A stretch of DNA of 51,586 bases from Luminiphilus sp. (GTDB lineage Bacteria; Pseudomonadota; Gammaproteobacteria; Pseudomonadales; Halieaceae), in NCBI GenBank assembly GCA_016779445.1, contig JADHNP010000007.1:1-51586 (forward strand), read 5' to 3'. Each line of letters begins with the position of its first letter. The stretch's first letter is position 1. The notes beneath the pieces were generated by a model. The model was given only the letters and a program-made list of their open reading frames with translations, was not told where the DNA came from and ran no database searches. A program made the translations under genes and the position numbers. Positions 16,404-24,992 of the stretch are shown here, in pieces.

Positions 16404-17242
16404 AGTGTGCACTCTTGATAAAGCAAAGTGATGATGTGGTCGATGAGTACGTTACCAGCGCCCTCAGCAAACCCATCTTCAGTAGCGGTAGGCTTACCGG
16501 TAACGCCATCCACTGCGCCAGACTTCACCAAAAAAGCGAGGTCATTACGAATATCGGCGCCTAAGTCGGGTATGGCCCCGCTTTGAGCGTAAGCCAGTGC
16601 GCAAATTGCATAGGCCGCCCAATTAGAAACGTCAGCCACTAACAATTCGTCGCAGATGCTCATGGCGGGATGTATGTCCAGACCCTTCAGCGCCTCTATG
16701 GCTTTACCCATACCGAGTTCATTGCCACCATCACCAATCGCGATGGTCGGGCAAGCTGCAAGCTCAAAGTAGGGCTCAGCGGGCGCGCACTCAGACGTAA
16801 TATCAGTACCGGACATGTTGTAATACTTTCCATCCATAGCGGCGCCCGGCCTTTCAATGCTCATTAATAAAGCAGGAGGTGCGCTTTGGTAAAGATCCTG
16901 AACAGACTGGCGGATGTGTTCTGTTGTGCCTGTGGCCAACTCCTTGGTGCGGTAGGTCGGACTGAGACAGTGGGTAACAGCAGGATCCGATAAGATTGTG
17001 GGTCTCAGGTGGTTTCGCTCACAAAGCCGGTACAGCGCCATTGCGCCCGCGGGCCCATCCGTCTCAAACGAGCCAGCCACCGGAAATCCAGTCACGATAT
17101 AGGCCGTCCCCCGTTTCGTTCTCAGTAGCTCAGCGGCCCTTCCAAGATAGCCTGGATTTAATGCTTGCCGGATGCGGCTCATGCCTCTGTGATCATTTTG
17201 TATGAGCAGCATTTCAACGGCTTCAATGGTTTCCTTGGCCAT
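16400..17242 (-). CDS. DUF4392 protein, homologous to the C-terminal half of D-glutamate cyclase
   Basis: A 280-residue DUF4392 protein, the domain forming the C-terminal half of vertebrate DGLUCY, which turns D-glutamate into 5-oxo-D-proline. Family blocks seen here are TAYIVTGFPVAGSFETDGP near the N-terminus, a middle IAIGDGGNELGMGKA, and DELLVADVSNWAAYAICAL. The start at 17242 (ATG) lies 8 bases after the pxpC stop; a TTG at 17290 would overlap pxpC by 40 bases and is less likely. It lies between pxpC and the D-amino-acid transaminase. Cyclase activity is inferred from homology and neighbours. Confidence 0.85.
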   Translation of the reverse strand: MAKETIEAVEMLLIQNDHRGMSRIRQALNPGYLGRAAELLRTKRGTAYIVTGFPVAGSFETDGPAGAMALYRLCERNHLRPTILSDPAVTHCLSPTYRTKELATGTTEHIRQSVQDLYQSAPPALLMSIERPGAAMDGKYYNMSGTDITSECAPAEPYFELAACPTIAIGDGGNELGMGKAIEALKGLDIHPAMSICDELLVADVSNWAAYAICALAYAQSGAIPDLGADIRNDLAFLVKSGAVDGVTGKPTATEDGFAEGAGNVLIDHIITLLYQECTL

Positions 17243-17250
17243 ATGGTGCG

Positions 17251-18177
17251 TCACGATAATTTGGTCTCGAGGTAATGATGCTCGAGCCAAGCAACTCGAT
17301 CCGCCTCTTGGGGCGTAATGGCGACAAATCGCACACGTTGACCGGGGCGAGATTGAACCAAGCGATGGCAGTCACCGCTGATAACGGCCCCTGCTTTGGG
17401 GTAGCCGCCGACCGTTTGGCGATCATTGAGTAAAACAATTGGATCGCCATCTGGTGGTATTTGTATGGCACCGTAACAGGTGGCTTCAGAGAGTAACGCC
17501 TGTATGCCCGTGTCGACAGGATCCCCACTAAGCGCGATACCCATTCGGTTTGCTCGGGGGGTGACAGAGAAAACCTGTGAAATCAGCTTCTGTCGCGTTG
17601 TCTCAGAGAACTGATCGAATTGGAATCCGGGGATAAACCTGAGAGACAGTGTGTCGCGATGACGGTTGCTTGGCATTATTGAATCTAATGGCTTGTAATC
17701 TTTGCTCTCTGGCCCCAAAGGCAAGATATCTCCGTCACGCAGGTATCTTCCTTCGAGGCCCCCAATGCGCTCTCGGGGAGAAGTACTTCGGCTCCCCAAA
17801 CAGGTTGGTATGGCAATTCCCCCAGCAACGTGGAGGTAGTTATAGACGCCGTGTCCGCTTGTCTGGATGTTGACCATTTGGTTTGCTTCAGTGTGTTCCA
17901 ACGAGCCGCTGTGGTGGGCTGCGTCGCCAATCGTAATGAGTGCGGGCGCACCGGTCACAACAAAATGACAAGGATGCGATGTTTTAAAAGCCAAATCTCC
18001 ATAGGCAAACTCTAATGCGGCTTCATTATTGCGATGCCCAAGGTGACGTTGTCCCATCAGCATGGCAAATTTGTCCATGGCGCCACTCGGTGGGATGCCG
18101 ATCTGCTGATGCCCCGATCGACCTGTGTCCTGAATGGTAGTAGCGATGCCAGAACGAATGAGGGCGAGCGTTCTCAT
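17251..18177 (-). CDS. pxpC: 5-oxoprolinase subunit C (PxpC/KipA)
   Basis: A 308-residue biotin-dependent-carboxyltransferase-like protein, one of three subunits of bacterial ATP-dependent 5-oxoprolinase (5-oxoproline plus ATP and water gives glutamate). Marks are TIQDTGRSGHQQIGIPPSGA near the N-terminus, NYLHVAGGIAIPTCLGSRST in the middle, and IQIPPDGDPIVLLNDRQTVG with GYPKAGAVISGDCHRLVQ late. Its ATG overlaps the pxpB stop by four bases, indicating coupled translation. The neighbours pxpA and pxpB complete the enzyme. Confidence 0.93.
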   Translation of the reverse strand: MRTLALIRSGIATTIQDTGRSGHQQIGIPPSGAMDKFAMLMGQRHLGHRNNEAALEFAYGDLAFKTSHPCHFVVTGAPALITIGDAAHHSGSLEHTEANQMVNIQTSGHGVYNYLHVAGGIAIPTCLGSRSTSPRERIGGLEGRYLRDGDILPLGPESKDYKPLDSIMPSNRHRDTLSLRFIPGFQFDQFSETTRQKLISQVFSVTPRANRMGIALSGDPVDTGIQALLSEATCYGAIQIPPDGDPIVLLNDRQTVGGYPKAGAVISGDCHRLVQSRPGQRVRFVAITPQEADRVAWLEHHYLETKLS

Positions 18178-18875
18178 TGTTTGGCCTGAGTATCTTGCAC
18201 CGCTCGGAAGTCAGCCATTGAAATCGGCTCAAACTTGACGGTGTCGCCGACGCAGAGCAACGCAGCTGGGTCTGAATTCAAGTCAAATAGACGTGTCGGG
18301 CAAGTGCCAATGACCCGCCAACCCCCGGGTGATGAGCATGGATAGACCGCTGTCTGCTGATCGGCTATGGCCACAGAGCCCGGCGGGACGTTTGCTCTGG
18401 GTGTAACTAAGCGGGGTGTTGCCAGGCGCTCATCTACCGTGCCGAGATAGCAGAACCCCGGCGCAAAGCCCGTTGCGTAAGCGAAGTAATCCTTCCTGCT
18501 GTGCAGCTCGATAATATCGTCGATACCCATATTTTGTTTTTCAGCGAGCCACTCAAGATCCTGAGCAACGCTGGGGTGATACAACACCGGGAGCGTAACA
18601 GTCTTTCGCTCAGTGTCCGCCCTGCCTGGTGAATCGCACGCAGCCTGAGCCTGGTCCTCTAGCCAGCGCTGCGCGCGTTCTCGGTCAAGAGTCAGCGGAT
18701 TGAAGAACAAGGTCAATGTGGTGTAACCCACGATACTATCAATCAGAGCGTCCGAGAATTGCCGTCTGGCGGCGCTTTGCAGCGCCAGTAAGCTATAGGT
18801 GAGCGACGGCTTGGGTGATTGCGAAAACGCAAGGCGCAATCCCAGGTCTCCCGCGGGGCCCACGTCAAATTTCAT
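18174..18875 (-). CDS. pxpB: 5-oxoprolinase subunit B (PxpB/KipI)
   Basis: A 233-residue PxpB, related to Bacillus KipI, forming the B subunit with PxpC. Conserved blocks are VTLPVLYHPSVAQDLEWLA, FAYATGFAPGFCYLGTVDE, then RLATPRLVTPRANVPPGSVA and YPCSSPGGWRVIGTCPTRLF. The start ATG directly follows the pxpA stop (TGAATG) and its own stop overlaps pxpC. The alternative Bacillus role as a sporulation-kinase inhibitor is unlikely here because the full PxpABC set is present. Confidence 0.93.
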   Translation of the reverse strand: MKFDVGPAGDLGLRLAFSQSPKPSLTYSLLALQSAARRQFSDALIDSIVGYTTLTLFFNPLTLDRERAQRWLEDQAQAACDSPGRADTERKTVTLPVLYHPSVAQDLEWLAEKQNMGIDDIIELHSRKDYFAYATGFAPGFCYLGTVDERLATPRLVTPRANVPPGSVAIADQQTAVYPCSSPGGWRVIGTCPTRLFDLNSDPAALLCVGDTVKFEPISMADFRAVQDTQAKQ

Positions 18876-19616
18876 TCACTTTTTGTCCAATGCGCTGCGA
18901 ATGGCTCTGATCATCTTGACGGCGCCAGGGGTATCGCCATGAACGCAAAGCGTGTCGGCACTGACAGGAATACGCTTCCCCTTAGGTGTGCGAAGATTAT
19001 TCTGAGCAATAGCCAGGGACTGCTCGGTTGCCTCTTCCAGTGTCAGCAAAGCACCCGGCTTGTCGCGGGGAATGAGGAGGCCGCGGCTTGTATAGCCGCG
19101 ATCGGCAAAGGCCTCATACTGCAGTGTCAATCCGTGTTGGACTGCTAATTCAACTGTTTTTCTATCACGGGGAGTGGCCAGCACCACGAGTGATAAGTCA
19201 GCGTGCCAGCCCGCAACTGCCCTCATCACGTCACTGAGAACCAAGGAGTCTGACTGCATCGCATGATAAAGAGCTCCATGGGGCTTTACGAAGCTCACCC
19301 GAGTCCCATGAGTTCTAGCTATGCCATCTAGTGCACCGATTTGGTAATGAATCAAATCAATTAACTCCGGGCCTCGAATGTCCATCGCTCTTCGGCCAAA
19401 GCCCTGAAGGTCCGGGTAGGACACATGGGCTCCCACCTCTGTCCCGTGGCGGCGGGCGAGTGTTACACAGTGCCGCATAGTCCCCGGGTCACCGGCATGT
19501 CCGCCGCAGGCAATATTAGCGGCGTCAATCAACGGCATGATTGCCGCATCATCGCCGATAGTCCAAGCGCCGTAGCTTTCCCCCATATCGCAGTTGAGGA
19601 TTAGTCGTTGTGTCAT
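18876..19616 (-). CDS. pxpA: 5-oxoprolinase subunit A (PxpA, LamB/YcsF family)
   Basis: A 246-residue LamB/YcsF family protein, the hydrolytic subunit of 5-oxoprolinase. The N-terminus LNCDMGESYGAWTIGDD, then DAANIACGGHAGDP and VGAHVSYPDLQGFGRR, are family signatures with likely metal or catalytic Asp, Glu and His residues. VSFVKPHGALYHAMQ and AFADRGYTSRGLLIPR follow. The ATG at 19616 shares one base with the DUF1445 stop (TGATG); a TTG one codon earlier is less likely. It is tightly coupled with pxpB downstream. Confidence 0.94.
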   Translation of the reverse strand: MTQRLILNCDMGESYGAWTIGDDAAIMPLIDAANIACGGHAGDPGTMRHCVTLARRHGTEVGAHVSYPDLQGFGRRAMDIRGPELIDLIHYQIGALDGIARTHGTRVSFVKPHGALYHAMQSDSLVLSDVMRAVAGWHADLSLVVLATPRDRKTVELAVQHGLTLQYEAFADRGYTSRGLLIPRDKPGALLTLEEATEQSLAIAQNNLRTPKGKRIPVSADTLCVHGDTPGAVKMIRAIRSALDKK

Positions 19617-20413
19617 CAAAAAATCGCCAGCTCAGTATTCTTTAAATCAGTTACGAGCATGTGCCCGGGTTCGTGTGTCACCGCAAGTGGGAGTTTTGCC
19701 GCCTGCAGGGCGACTTGTGGGGTAACGCCACAAGCCCAAAACAGTGGTATTTCCGAGGGCGCCACAGCAACTGCAGTTCCAAAGTCTGGTTTGTTCAGGT
19801 CGGCTATACCAATTTGTGCGGGATCGCCCAGGTGGATGGGCGCGCCGTGCACCGACGGAAAGCGAGAGCAAATCTGAATGGCTCGGATGGCATTAGAGGC
19901 GGACATCGGCCGCATACTTACGACCATGTTTCCAGAGAAAGGCCCTGAGCTCGCACACGGCATGTTGGTTACGTACATCGGGACGTTAACCCCTTCAGTA
20001 ATATTACGTATCTCAACACCTGCGTCCATCAACGCTTCCTCAAAAGAAAAAGAGCAACCTAATGCAAATGCGGTCCAATCGGTCTGCCAGAGTTGACGGA
20101 TATCGGTAATTTGCTCTGCCAAAACGCCATCTCGCCACACTCGGTATTTTGGCAGATCGATACGAATGTCGATATCGTTGCCCACCTCAGGCAAGGCTGG
20201 GTCGCCGGGGGATGGGCTCATGGCCAATAGCGGACAGGGGCGGGGGTTACGTTGGCAGAAAGTCTGAAAGTCGGAGGCCCCGTCCGAGGGGAGTATTACG
20301 ATATTGGCTTGCACATATCCGGGCGCCAGTCCCGACGTTTGGGAGCTGAAGCTACCGTCTCTGCATTGTGCCCTGACACTTCGCCCTGTTTCAGCGAGCT
20401 CACCCGCTACCAT
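19616..20413 (-). CDS. DUF1445 protein, homologous to the N-terminal half of D-glutamate cyclase
   Basis: A 265-residue DUF1445 protein (often labelled putative hydro-lyase), the domain forming the N-terminal half of vertebrate D-glutamate cyclase. Conserved blocks are [65 protein letters not shown] and [11 protein letters not shown]. It is the first gene of the operon, starting at the ATG at 20413, 55 bases from the divergent acyl-CoA synthetase. In Bacillus the homologue ycsI also sits with pxpA (ycsF), kipI and kipA, so linkage with 5-oxoprolinase is old. Its biochemical role alone is unsettled. Confidence 0.88.
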   Translation of the reverse strand: MVAGELAETGRSVRAQCRDGSFSSQTSGLAPGYVQANIVILPSDGASDFQTFCQRNPRPCPLLAMSPSPGDPALPEVGNDIDIRIDLPKYRVWRDGVLAEQITDIRQLWQTDWTAFALGCSFSFEEALMDAGVEIRNITEGVNVPMYVTNMPCASSGPFSGNMVVSMRPMSASNAIRAIQICSRFPSVHGAPIHLGDPAQIGIADLNKPDFGTAVAVAPSEIPLFWACGVTPQVALQAAKLPLAVTHEPGHMLVTDLKNTELAIF

Positions 20414-20468
20414 CTCATTCTCGAAAATGTATAGTGTTTGCGTATCATAATATTAAAAGAGGCCTGTC
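20414..20468. promoter_or_regulatory. AT-rich divergent promoter region between the 5-oxoprolinase operon and an acyl-CoA synthetase
   Basis: This 55-base gap must hold the start signals for both directions. On the plus strand CATAAT at 20446-20451 is a good -10, and AGAGG at 20458-20462 is the ribosome site. On the minus strand TATACA (complement of 20428-20433) could be a -10. Neither has a convincing -35, so an activator is likely. Confidence 0.4.
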
Positions 20469-21998
20469 ATGCCGCATTTTTCCGCCTACGCAAGTGAGAC
20501 CCCGGATCGGCCAGCCTACATTATGGCTAATTCTGGTGAGACGGTGACGTATCGCGTGCTCGATCAGCGTTCAAATCAAATAGCACATCTTCTGCGGAAT
20601 TCAGGCATTCATCGCGGCGATCATATTGCAATGATGATGAAAAATTGCGCTGAGTTTTTACAGGTTGCCCAGGCAGCGATCCGAGCGGGGGTCATCTTTA
20701 CGCCCATCAGCACGCACCTCAAGCAGGATGAGACGGCTTATATCATTACCAATTGCAAGGCAAAGTTATTCATTGCGTCGGCGAGCTTGGCTTCAGTGGC
20801 TATCGAGGCGGCAGCAGCTTCTGAGGGGCTTGGTATCTGTCTGTCGGTTGGCGGAGAGATTGCCGGTTTTGAGTCCCTTGAGCAGCATATTGAGGGCCTG
20901 CCTGACAGCCCGATCGCAGACGAATGCCTCGGTGCCCCCATGCTCTATTCATCAGGTACAACGGGTAAGCCAAAGGGCGTGTATTGGAAGCCCCATGCCG
21001 AGAGTATTCATGCGGATCATCCGATGTCCGGAAGTGTTGGTGCGTTTTTTGGATTTGGGTTAGACACGATTTATCTGTCTCCCGCGCCGCTCTATCACGC
21101 CGCGCCTCTGCACTATAACTTGATGGTACTGGGTCTAGGGGGAACCTCCGTCATCATGGAGCAATTTGATCCTGCGCAGTCCCTGGCGCTGATCGATCAA
21201 TACAAAGTGACGCATAGCCAGTGGGTGCCCATTATGTTTGTTCGTATGCTGAAGCTCCCCGAAAGGGACCGTCATCGATATGATCTCAGCTCCATGAAGT
21301 GCGCAATTCACGCGGCAGCGCCCTGCCCAATCGATGTCAAAGAGGCCATGATTGATTGGTGGGGTCCTGTGATCGTCGAGTATTACTCCGGCAGTGAGGG
21401 TAATGGTTTCACCATTATCGATTCGGCAAACTGGCTGACTCATAGGGGGTCCGTGGGGCAGGCCATCATTGGCGAACCGCGAATCCTTGGTGAGAATGGT
21501 GAGGTTTTGGCCACAGGTGAGATTGGTGATGTTTATTTCGCAAATAGCCGGCCATTTGAGTATTTTGAGGAACCCGAGAAGACGCGAGAAGCCTTTAATG
21601 AGCAGGGCTGGAGTACCATGGGAGATGTAGGCTACCTCGATGAAGAGGGCTTTTTGTACCTAACCGACCGCAAAAACTTCACCATCATATCGGGTGGCGT
21701 CAATGTTTACCCCGCAGAAATAGAAGGCCTGTTAATTACGCATGACAAGGTTGCCGACGTGGCAGTTTTCGGTGTGCCTCACCCGGAGTTTGGAGAAGAG
21801 GTGGTTGCGGTGGTGCAACCTATGGAGTGGAGCGAGGCAACAGGGGAAACCGCTGAGGAGCTGACTCAGTGGATGCGGGAGCGGCTATCAGGCGTGAAAG
21901 TGCCGAGAAAAATCGATTTTCTGGAACAATTGCCTCGAATGGACAATGGCAAACTGTATAAACGGCATTTACAAGACGCGTATCGAGCAGCAACATGA
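20469..21998 (+). CDS. Acyl-CoA synthetase (AMP-forming)
   Basis: A 509-residue member of the acyl-adenylate-forming family, activating a carboxylic acid to its CoA thioester with ATP. The phosphate-binding loop is YSSGTTGKPKG near residue 160, the adenine motif is YYSGSEGNG, and the C-terminal hinge and lysine appear in LTDRKNFTIISGGVNVYPAE and MDNGKLYKRHL. The substrate is not readable; the family includes medium- and long-chain fatty acid and aromatic acid ligases. An AGAGG ribosome site precedes the ATG. The patatin-like lipase follows 94 bases later, which would supply free fatty acids. Confidence 0.9.
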   Translation: MPHFSAYASETPDRPAYIMANSGETVTYRVLDQRSNQIAHLLRNSGIHRGDHIAMMMKNCAEFLQVAQAAIRAGVIFTPISTHLKQDETAYIITNCKAKLFIASASLASVAIEAAAASEGLGICLSVGGEIAGFESLEQHIEGLPDSPIADECLGAPMLYSSGTTGKPKGVYWKPHAESIHADHPMSGSVGAFFGFGLDTIYLSPAPLYHAAPLHYNLMVLGLGGTSVIMEQFDPAQSLALIDQYKVTHSQWVPIMFVRMLKLPERDRHRYDLSSMKCAIHAAAPCPIDVKEAMIDWWGPVIVEYYSGSEGNGFTIIDSANWLTHRGSVGQAIIGEPRILGENGEVLATGEIGDVYFANSRPFEYFEEPEKTREAFNEQGWSTMGDVGYLDEEGFLYLTDRKNFTIISGGVNVYPAEIEGLLITHDKVADVAVFGVPHPEFGEEVVAVVQPMEWSEATGETAEELTQWMRERLSGVKVPRKIDFLEQLPRMDNGKLYKRHLQDAYRAAT

Positions 21999-22092
21999 AT
22001 TAACAGCATGTCAAGCTGGTTCAAGCCGCGATGAGGCTCTATGCTTGGTGTCGAGTATTCGTTAGCGGACTTCAATGGCGAGGTGGCGGTAG

Positions 22093-23721
22093 TTGACGGC
22101 TAAATCGGAGTTACGGCAGCACGAGCGAGACATGGATCTCGCGGAATCTTACGAAGAGTGGCTTTCGGCCGCGCAGGCACATGATGCGGTGAGTGACATG
22201 GCCACGTGGCGGAAAGAAGAGCCCTCTGATCTTTATGATCATGCACAAATACGATATCGGCTGGACCGATTGCGCAAATACCGGAAGCAAAAGGATTGGT
22301 CCGGCTTGCTCTATGCGCTCAATGAAGGCATTCACGGCAACATGGGCGGCATGGGGAAAAGCGTCCTTTATCGACAGGCAAAGTCCGGCACCAAAACCCT
22401 GATCGAACAGTATATTCAGGAAATTGACGATGCGCTCCGGTTGCTGGCGGAACTCCCTGATGAGGTCATCCCGATTCAGCAAAAACTGGATTTTTTCTAC
22501 CGCAGTAATGTTTGTTACGGGCGTTCAGCGCTAATGTTGAGTGGTGGGGGCGTGTTGGGATTTTTGCATCTCGGGGTCGTCACAGAGTTGCTCAGGCACG
22601 ATTTGCTGCCTCGAGTCATATCAGGTTCGAGTGCGGGGTCCATTGTCGCCGCAGCGCTGGGCTGCTACAACGATGAGGAGTTGCAGCGTCTCGATTTCAT
22701 CGCCTTGCTTGAATCCGCCGGAAACGACACGTCTGGGCTGATCCGAGGGTGGTTAACCGGCGCTGGAGTTCGCTTTACTGCCGAAAACACTGAGCAGCTT
22801 ATAACGGCCACTATTCCTGACCTTACCTTTGCAGAAGCCTATGCTAAGACGGGTAGACAGGTCAGCATTACTGTTGCCCCCAATGAGCCCCATCAGCGCT
22901 CTCGTCTACTGAATGCAGTATCGTCGCCCAATGTCTACTTGCGCTCTGCGGTTATGGCCTCGTGTGCTATTCCGGGCGTTTTTCCCCCTGTAATGCTTAA
23001 GGCAAAAAACGAGAAAGGAGAGCCGCAGCCTTATCTTCCTGCGCGGCGTTGGGTGGATGGCTCGGTGGCCGACGACCTCCCAGCAAAAAGGCTTTCACGA
23101 CTATTTTCGACTAACCATTACATCGTCAGCATGGTCAATCCCATCGCTCGCGCCTTTTTGCCCCGAGATGAGCGCGCGCGTCCTGTGCGTCGTGCGGCGT
23201 CATCACTGGGGATCGGTATTGGCCGAGAAATGCTTAATTTTTACCGAGGGATCGGCAAGAGGTATGGCGATAACTGGCCTAAATTCAACATGATGCTGCA
23301 TAGTGTTCATGCCTTGCTGGATCAAGAGTATTCTGGAGATATCAATATTGTTCCCAAGTTTCGGTTCCAGAATCCTCTCAAGCTCATTAGTCAGCCCAGT
23401 TCTGAGGAGTTGCGCTCTCTGGTTCTGGAAGGTCAGCGTGCCGTCTTCAGTCGCGTAGAGTCTGTGCGACGGTGCACCCAAATTTCCAGAACACTAGAAG
23501 AGATTTTGCATCGCTTTGAGTACGGCGATCTCAGACCCGCTCCCGGAACCTATCGACGACCCAAAAGCTCCCGGAGACGGCCACCTCCGACCTCGGCTCA
23601 AATGAAGTCGCTGCGAGCAGGCTCAGAGAGAAGGCCGACCAGCACTCGAGTCAAATCCGTCTCGAAAGGGCAGCGTAAGACGTCCGGAGTTCGCGCTCGC
23701 GCAAAAAGCACCGCCGCCTGA
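22093..23721 (+). CDS. Patatin-like phospholipase with DUF3336 N-terminus
   Basis: A 542-residue protein with a DUF3336 domain (about residues 1-135) and a patatin lipase domain. The oxyanion loop is LSGGGVLGFLHLG near residue 150. The nucleophile elbow is ISGSSAGSIVAA near 178. The catalytic Asp is in VDGSVADDLP near 321. Eukaryotic homologues are triacylglycerol lipases. The start is a TTG at 22093 just after an in-frame stop, with AGGTGG upstream; the ATG at 22132 is an alternative. The last 50 or so residues are strikingly basic (KSSRRRPPP, RVKSVSKGQRK, RARAKS) and probably disordered; they may bind membrane phosphate or nucleic acid. Confidence 0.88.
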   Translation: MTAKSELRQHERDMDLAESYEEWLSAAQAHDAVSDMATWRKEEPSDLYDHAQIRYRLDRLRKYRKQKDWSGLLYALNEGIHGNMGGMGKSVLYRQAKSGTKTLIEQYIQEIDDALRLLAELPDEVIPIQQKLDFFYRSNVCYGRSALMLSGGGVLGFLHLGVVTELLRHDLLPRVISGSSAGSIVAAALGCYNDEELQRLDFIALLESAGNDTSGLIRGWLTGAGVRFTAENTEQLITATIPDLTFAEAYAKTGRQVSITVAPNEPHQRSRLLNAVSSPNVYLRSAVMASCAIPGVFPPVMLKAKNEKGEPQPYLPARRWVDGSVADDLPAKRLSRLFSTNHYIVSMVNPIARAFLPRDERARPVRRAASSLGIGIGREMLNFYRGIGKRYGDNWPKFNMMLHSVHALLDQEYSGDINIVPKFRFQNPLKLISQPSSEELRSLVLEGQRAVFSRVESVRRCTQISRTLEEILHRFEYGDLRPAPGTYRRPKSSRRRPPPTSAQMKSLRAGSERRPTSTRVKSVSKGQRKTSGVRARAKSTAA

Positions 23722-23737
23722 TTTGCTGAAGAGGACA

Positions 23738-24754
23738 TCAGGGAATGCAAGCGGCCCCTAATGCAGCTAGCGGGCCGACCATAATGGCGCGGCTATCAGC
23801 CTCTGCGCTTGAGGCCGTACCGATTTGCGCGCGCTTTTTAATGCCTTGCAGAATGGCCGCAATTCTAAAAAAGCAAAACGCCATGTAGAAAGGCCAATTA
23901 TCGATGCCATCACGGCCTGTTCGATGGCAGTAGGCGGCGATGTAGTCTTCATCTGAAGGCAATCCCAGCGACGACCGGTCTAGGCCTTCCAGACCGGAAA
24001 TACCTCCCTCTCGGGGGAATCGCCAGGCCATCAGTTGGTAGGCGAGGTCTGCTAGGGGGTCACCAAGCGTGGACAGCTCCCAGTCTAGAATGCCAATGAT
24101 CCGGGGCTCGCGGGGATGAAAGATCATATTGTCGAGTCGATAGTCACCGTGGACCAATGCGACCGTCTCATCACCCTCAGGTATATGATTCGGGAGCCAA
24201 TCGATAAGCGCTTCCATTTCCGCGACGGCCTCGGTCTCTGACGCCCGGTACTGTTTGGTCCAGCGACCAATCTGACGCGCATAGTAGTTACCAGGTTTGC
24301 CGTAGTCAGTGAGGCCGACTGTATCCACATTCACTCGGTGGAGTGCCGCCAGCACGCGGTTCATTTCGTCATAAATGGCGGTTCGCTCTTCATTATTCAC
24401 TTCGGGTACCGCTGGGTCCCAAAAAATGCGGCCTTCCAGATGTTCCATAAGGTAGAACATCGAGCCAATGACGCTATCGTCCGTGCACAGTGCAATGGCG
24501 TTCGGGACTGGTACGTCCGTATCGCGCAGCGCATCGAGCACCCTGAATTCGCGGTCAACTGCGTGAGCGGAAGCCAGCAGTTCGCCAGGCGGTTTGCGCC
24601 GCAGGACATAGTGGGTATCGCCCGCTGAGAGTTTGAAAGTGGGATTGGACTGACCGCCGGCAAACTTCTCCACGCTTAGCGCGGCATCTAAACTCGGAAT
24701 TTGCTCTCGGAGCCAGGGCTCCAAACGAGCCAAGTCAAGGTCTTGTGCGCTCAT
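23738..24754 (-). CDS. ACAD10/11-type acyl phosphotransferase (APH family)
   Basis: A 338-residue kinase-fold protein annotated in most genomes as aminoglycoside phosphotransferase, but matching the kinase domain of mammalian ACAD10/ACAD11. It has YVLRRKPPGELLASAHAVDR, GKPGNYYARQIGRWTKQYRA, the catalytic loop VHGDYRLDNMIFHP (about residue 199) and the metal-binding ILDWELSTLGDPLADLAYQL. Its relatives, including LvaA of Pseudomonas levulinate catabolism, phosphorylate 4-hydroxyacyl-CoA so that it can enter beta-oxidation. It is divergent from an acyl-CoA synthetase, dehydrogenase, racemase and hydratase cluster, which fits. Antibiotic resistance is unlikely. Confidence 0.88.
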   Translation of the reverse strand: MSAQDLDLARLEPWLREQIPSLDAALSVEKFAGGQSNPTFKLSAGDTHYVLRRKPPGELLASAHAVDREFRVLDALRDTDVPVPNAIALCTDDSVIGSMFYLMEHLEGRIFWDPAVPEVNNEERTAIYDEMNRVLAALHRVNVDTVGLTDYGKPGNYYARQIGRWTKQYRASETEAVAEMEALIDWLPNHIPEGDETVALVHGDYRLDNMIFHPREPRIIGILDWELSTLGDPLADLAYQLMAWRFPREGGISGLEGLDRSSLGLPSDEDYIAAYCHRTGRDGIDNWPFYMAFCFFRIAAILQGIKKRAQIGTASSAEADSRAIMVGPLAALGAACIP

Positions 24755-24857
24755 TTTAATCCTCGTGCTGCAGTTAGGCCGTCATTCGCGAGAGCTTCGG
24801 CAGGTGACTTGTCAGGGATTTGGTTTTGAGCCAGATAGGTTGGAATACCTGCACTGC

Positions 24858-24880
24858 TATTGGCATTATACCTGCCAATA
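24858..24880. promoter_or_regulatory. Perfect inverted repeat overlapping a TATAAT, likely operator
   Basis: TATTGGCA at 24858-24865 and TGCCAATA at 24873-24880 form an exact 8-bp inverted repeat with a 7-base spacer. On the minus strand the sequence at 24870-24865 reads TATAAT, a perfect -10, so a bound regulator would block transcription of the phosphotransferase gene. A possible -35 TTGCCG lies 19 bases upstream on that strand, a long spacing. The site lies in the divergent gap, so it could control both sides. The regulator is unknown; none is encoded next to it. Confidence 0.55.
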
Positions 24881-24992
24881 CCCACGTCCCGGCAACTGGT
24901 TGTTGTAACGACGTTAGGGTATCTTGCGCAGGCTTTTGGGTTCAATCTCAGAGAGGAGCCCAACTATAAAAAATCTAAGAGGCAAACCGAAT

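Noticed and set aside
23738-24754. Aminoglycoside resistance gene
   Set aside because: The sequence follows the ACAD10/11 kinase domain and the neighbours are acyl-CoA enzymes, so a resistance role is not supported.
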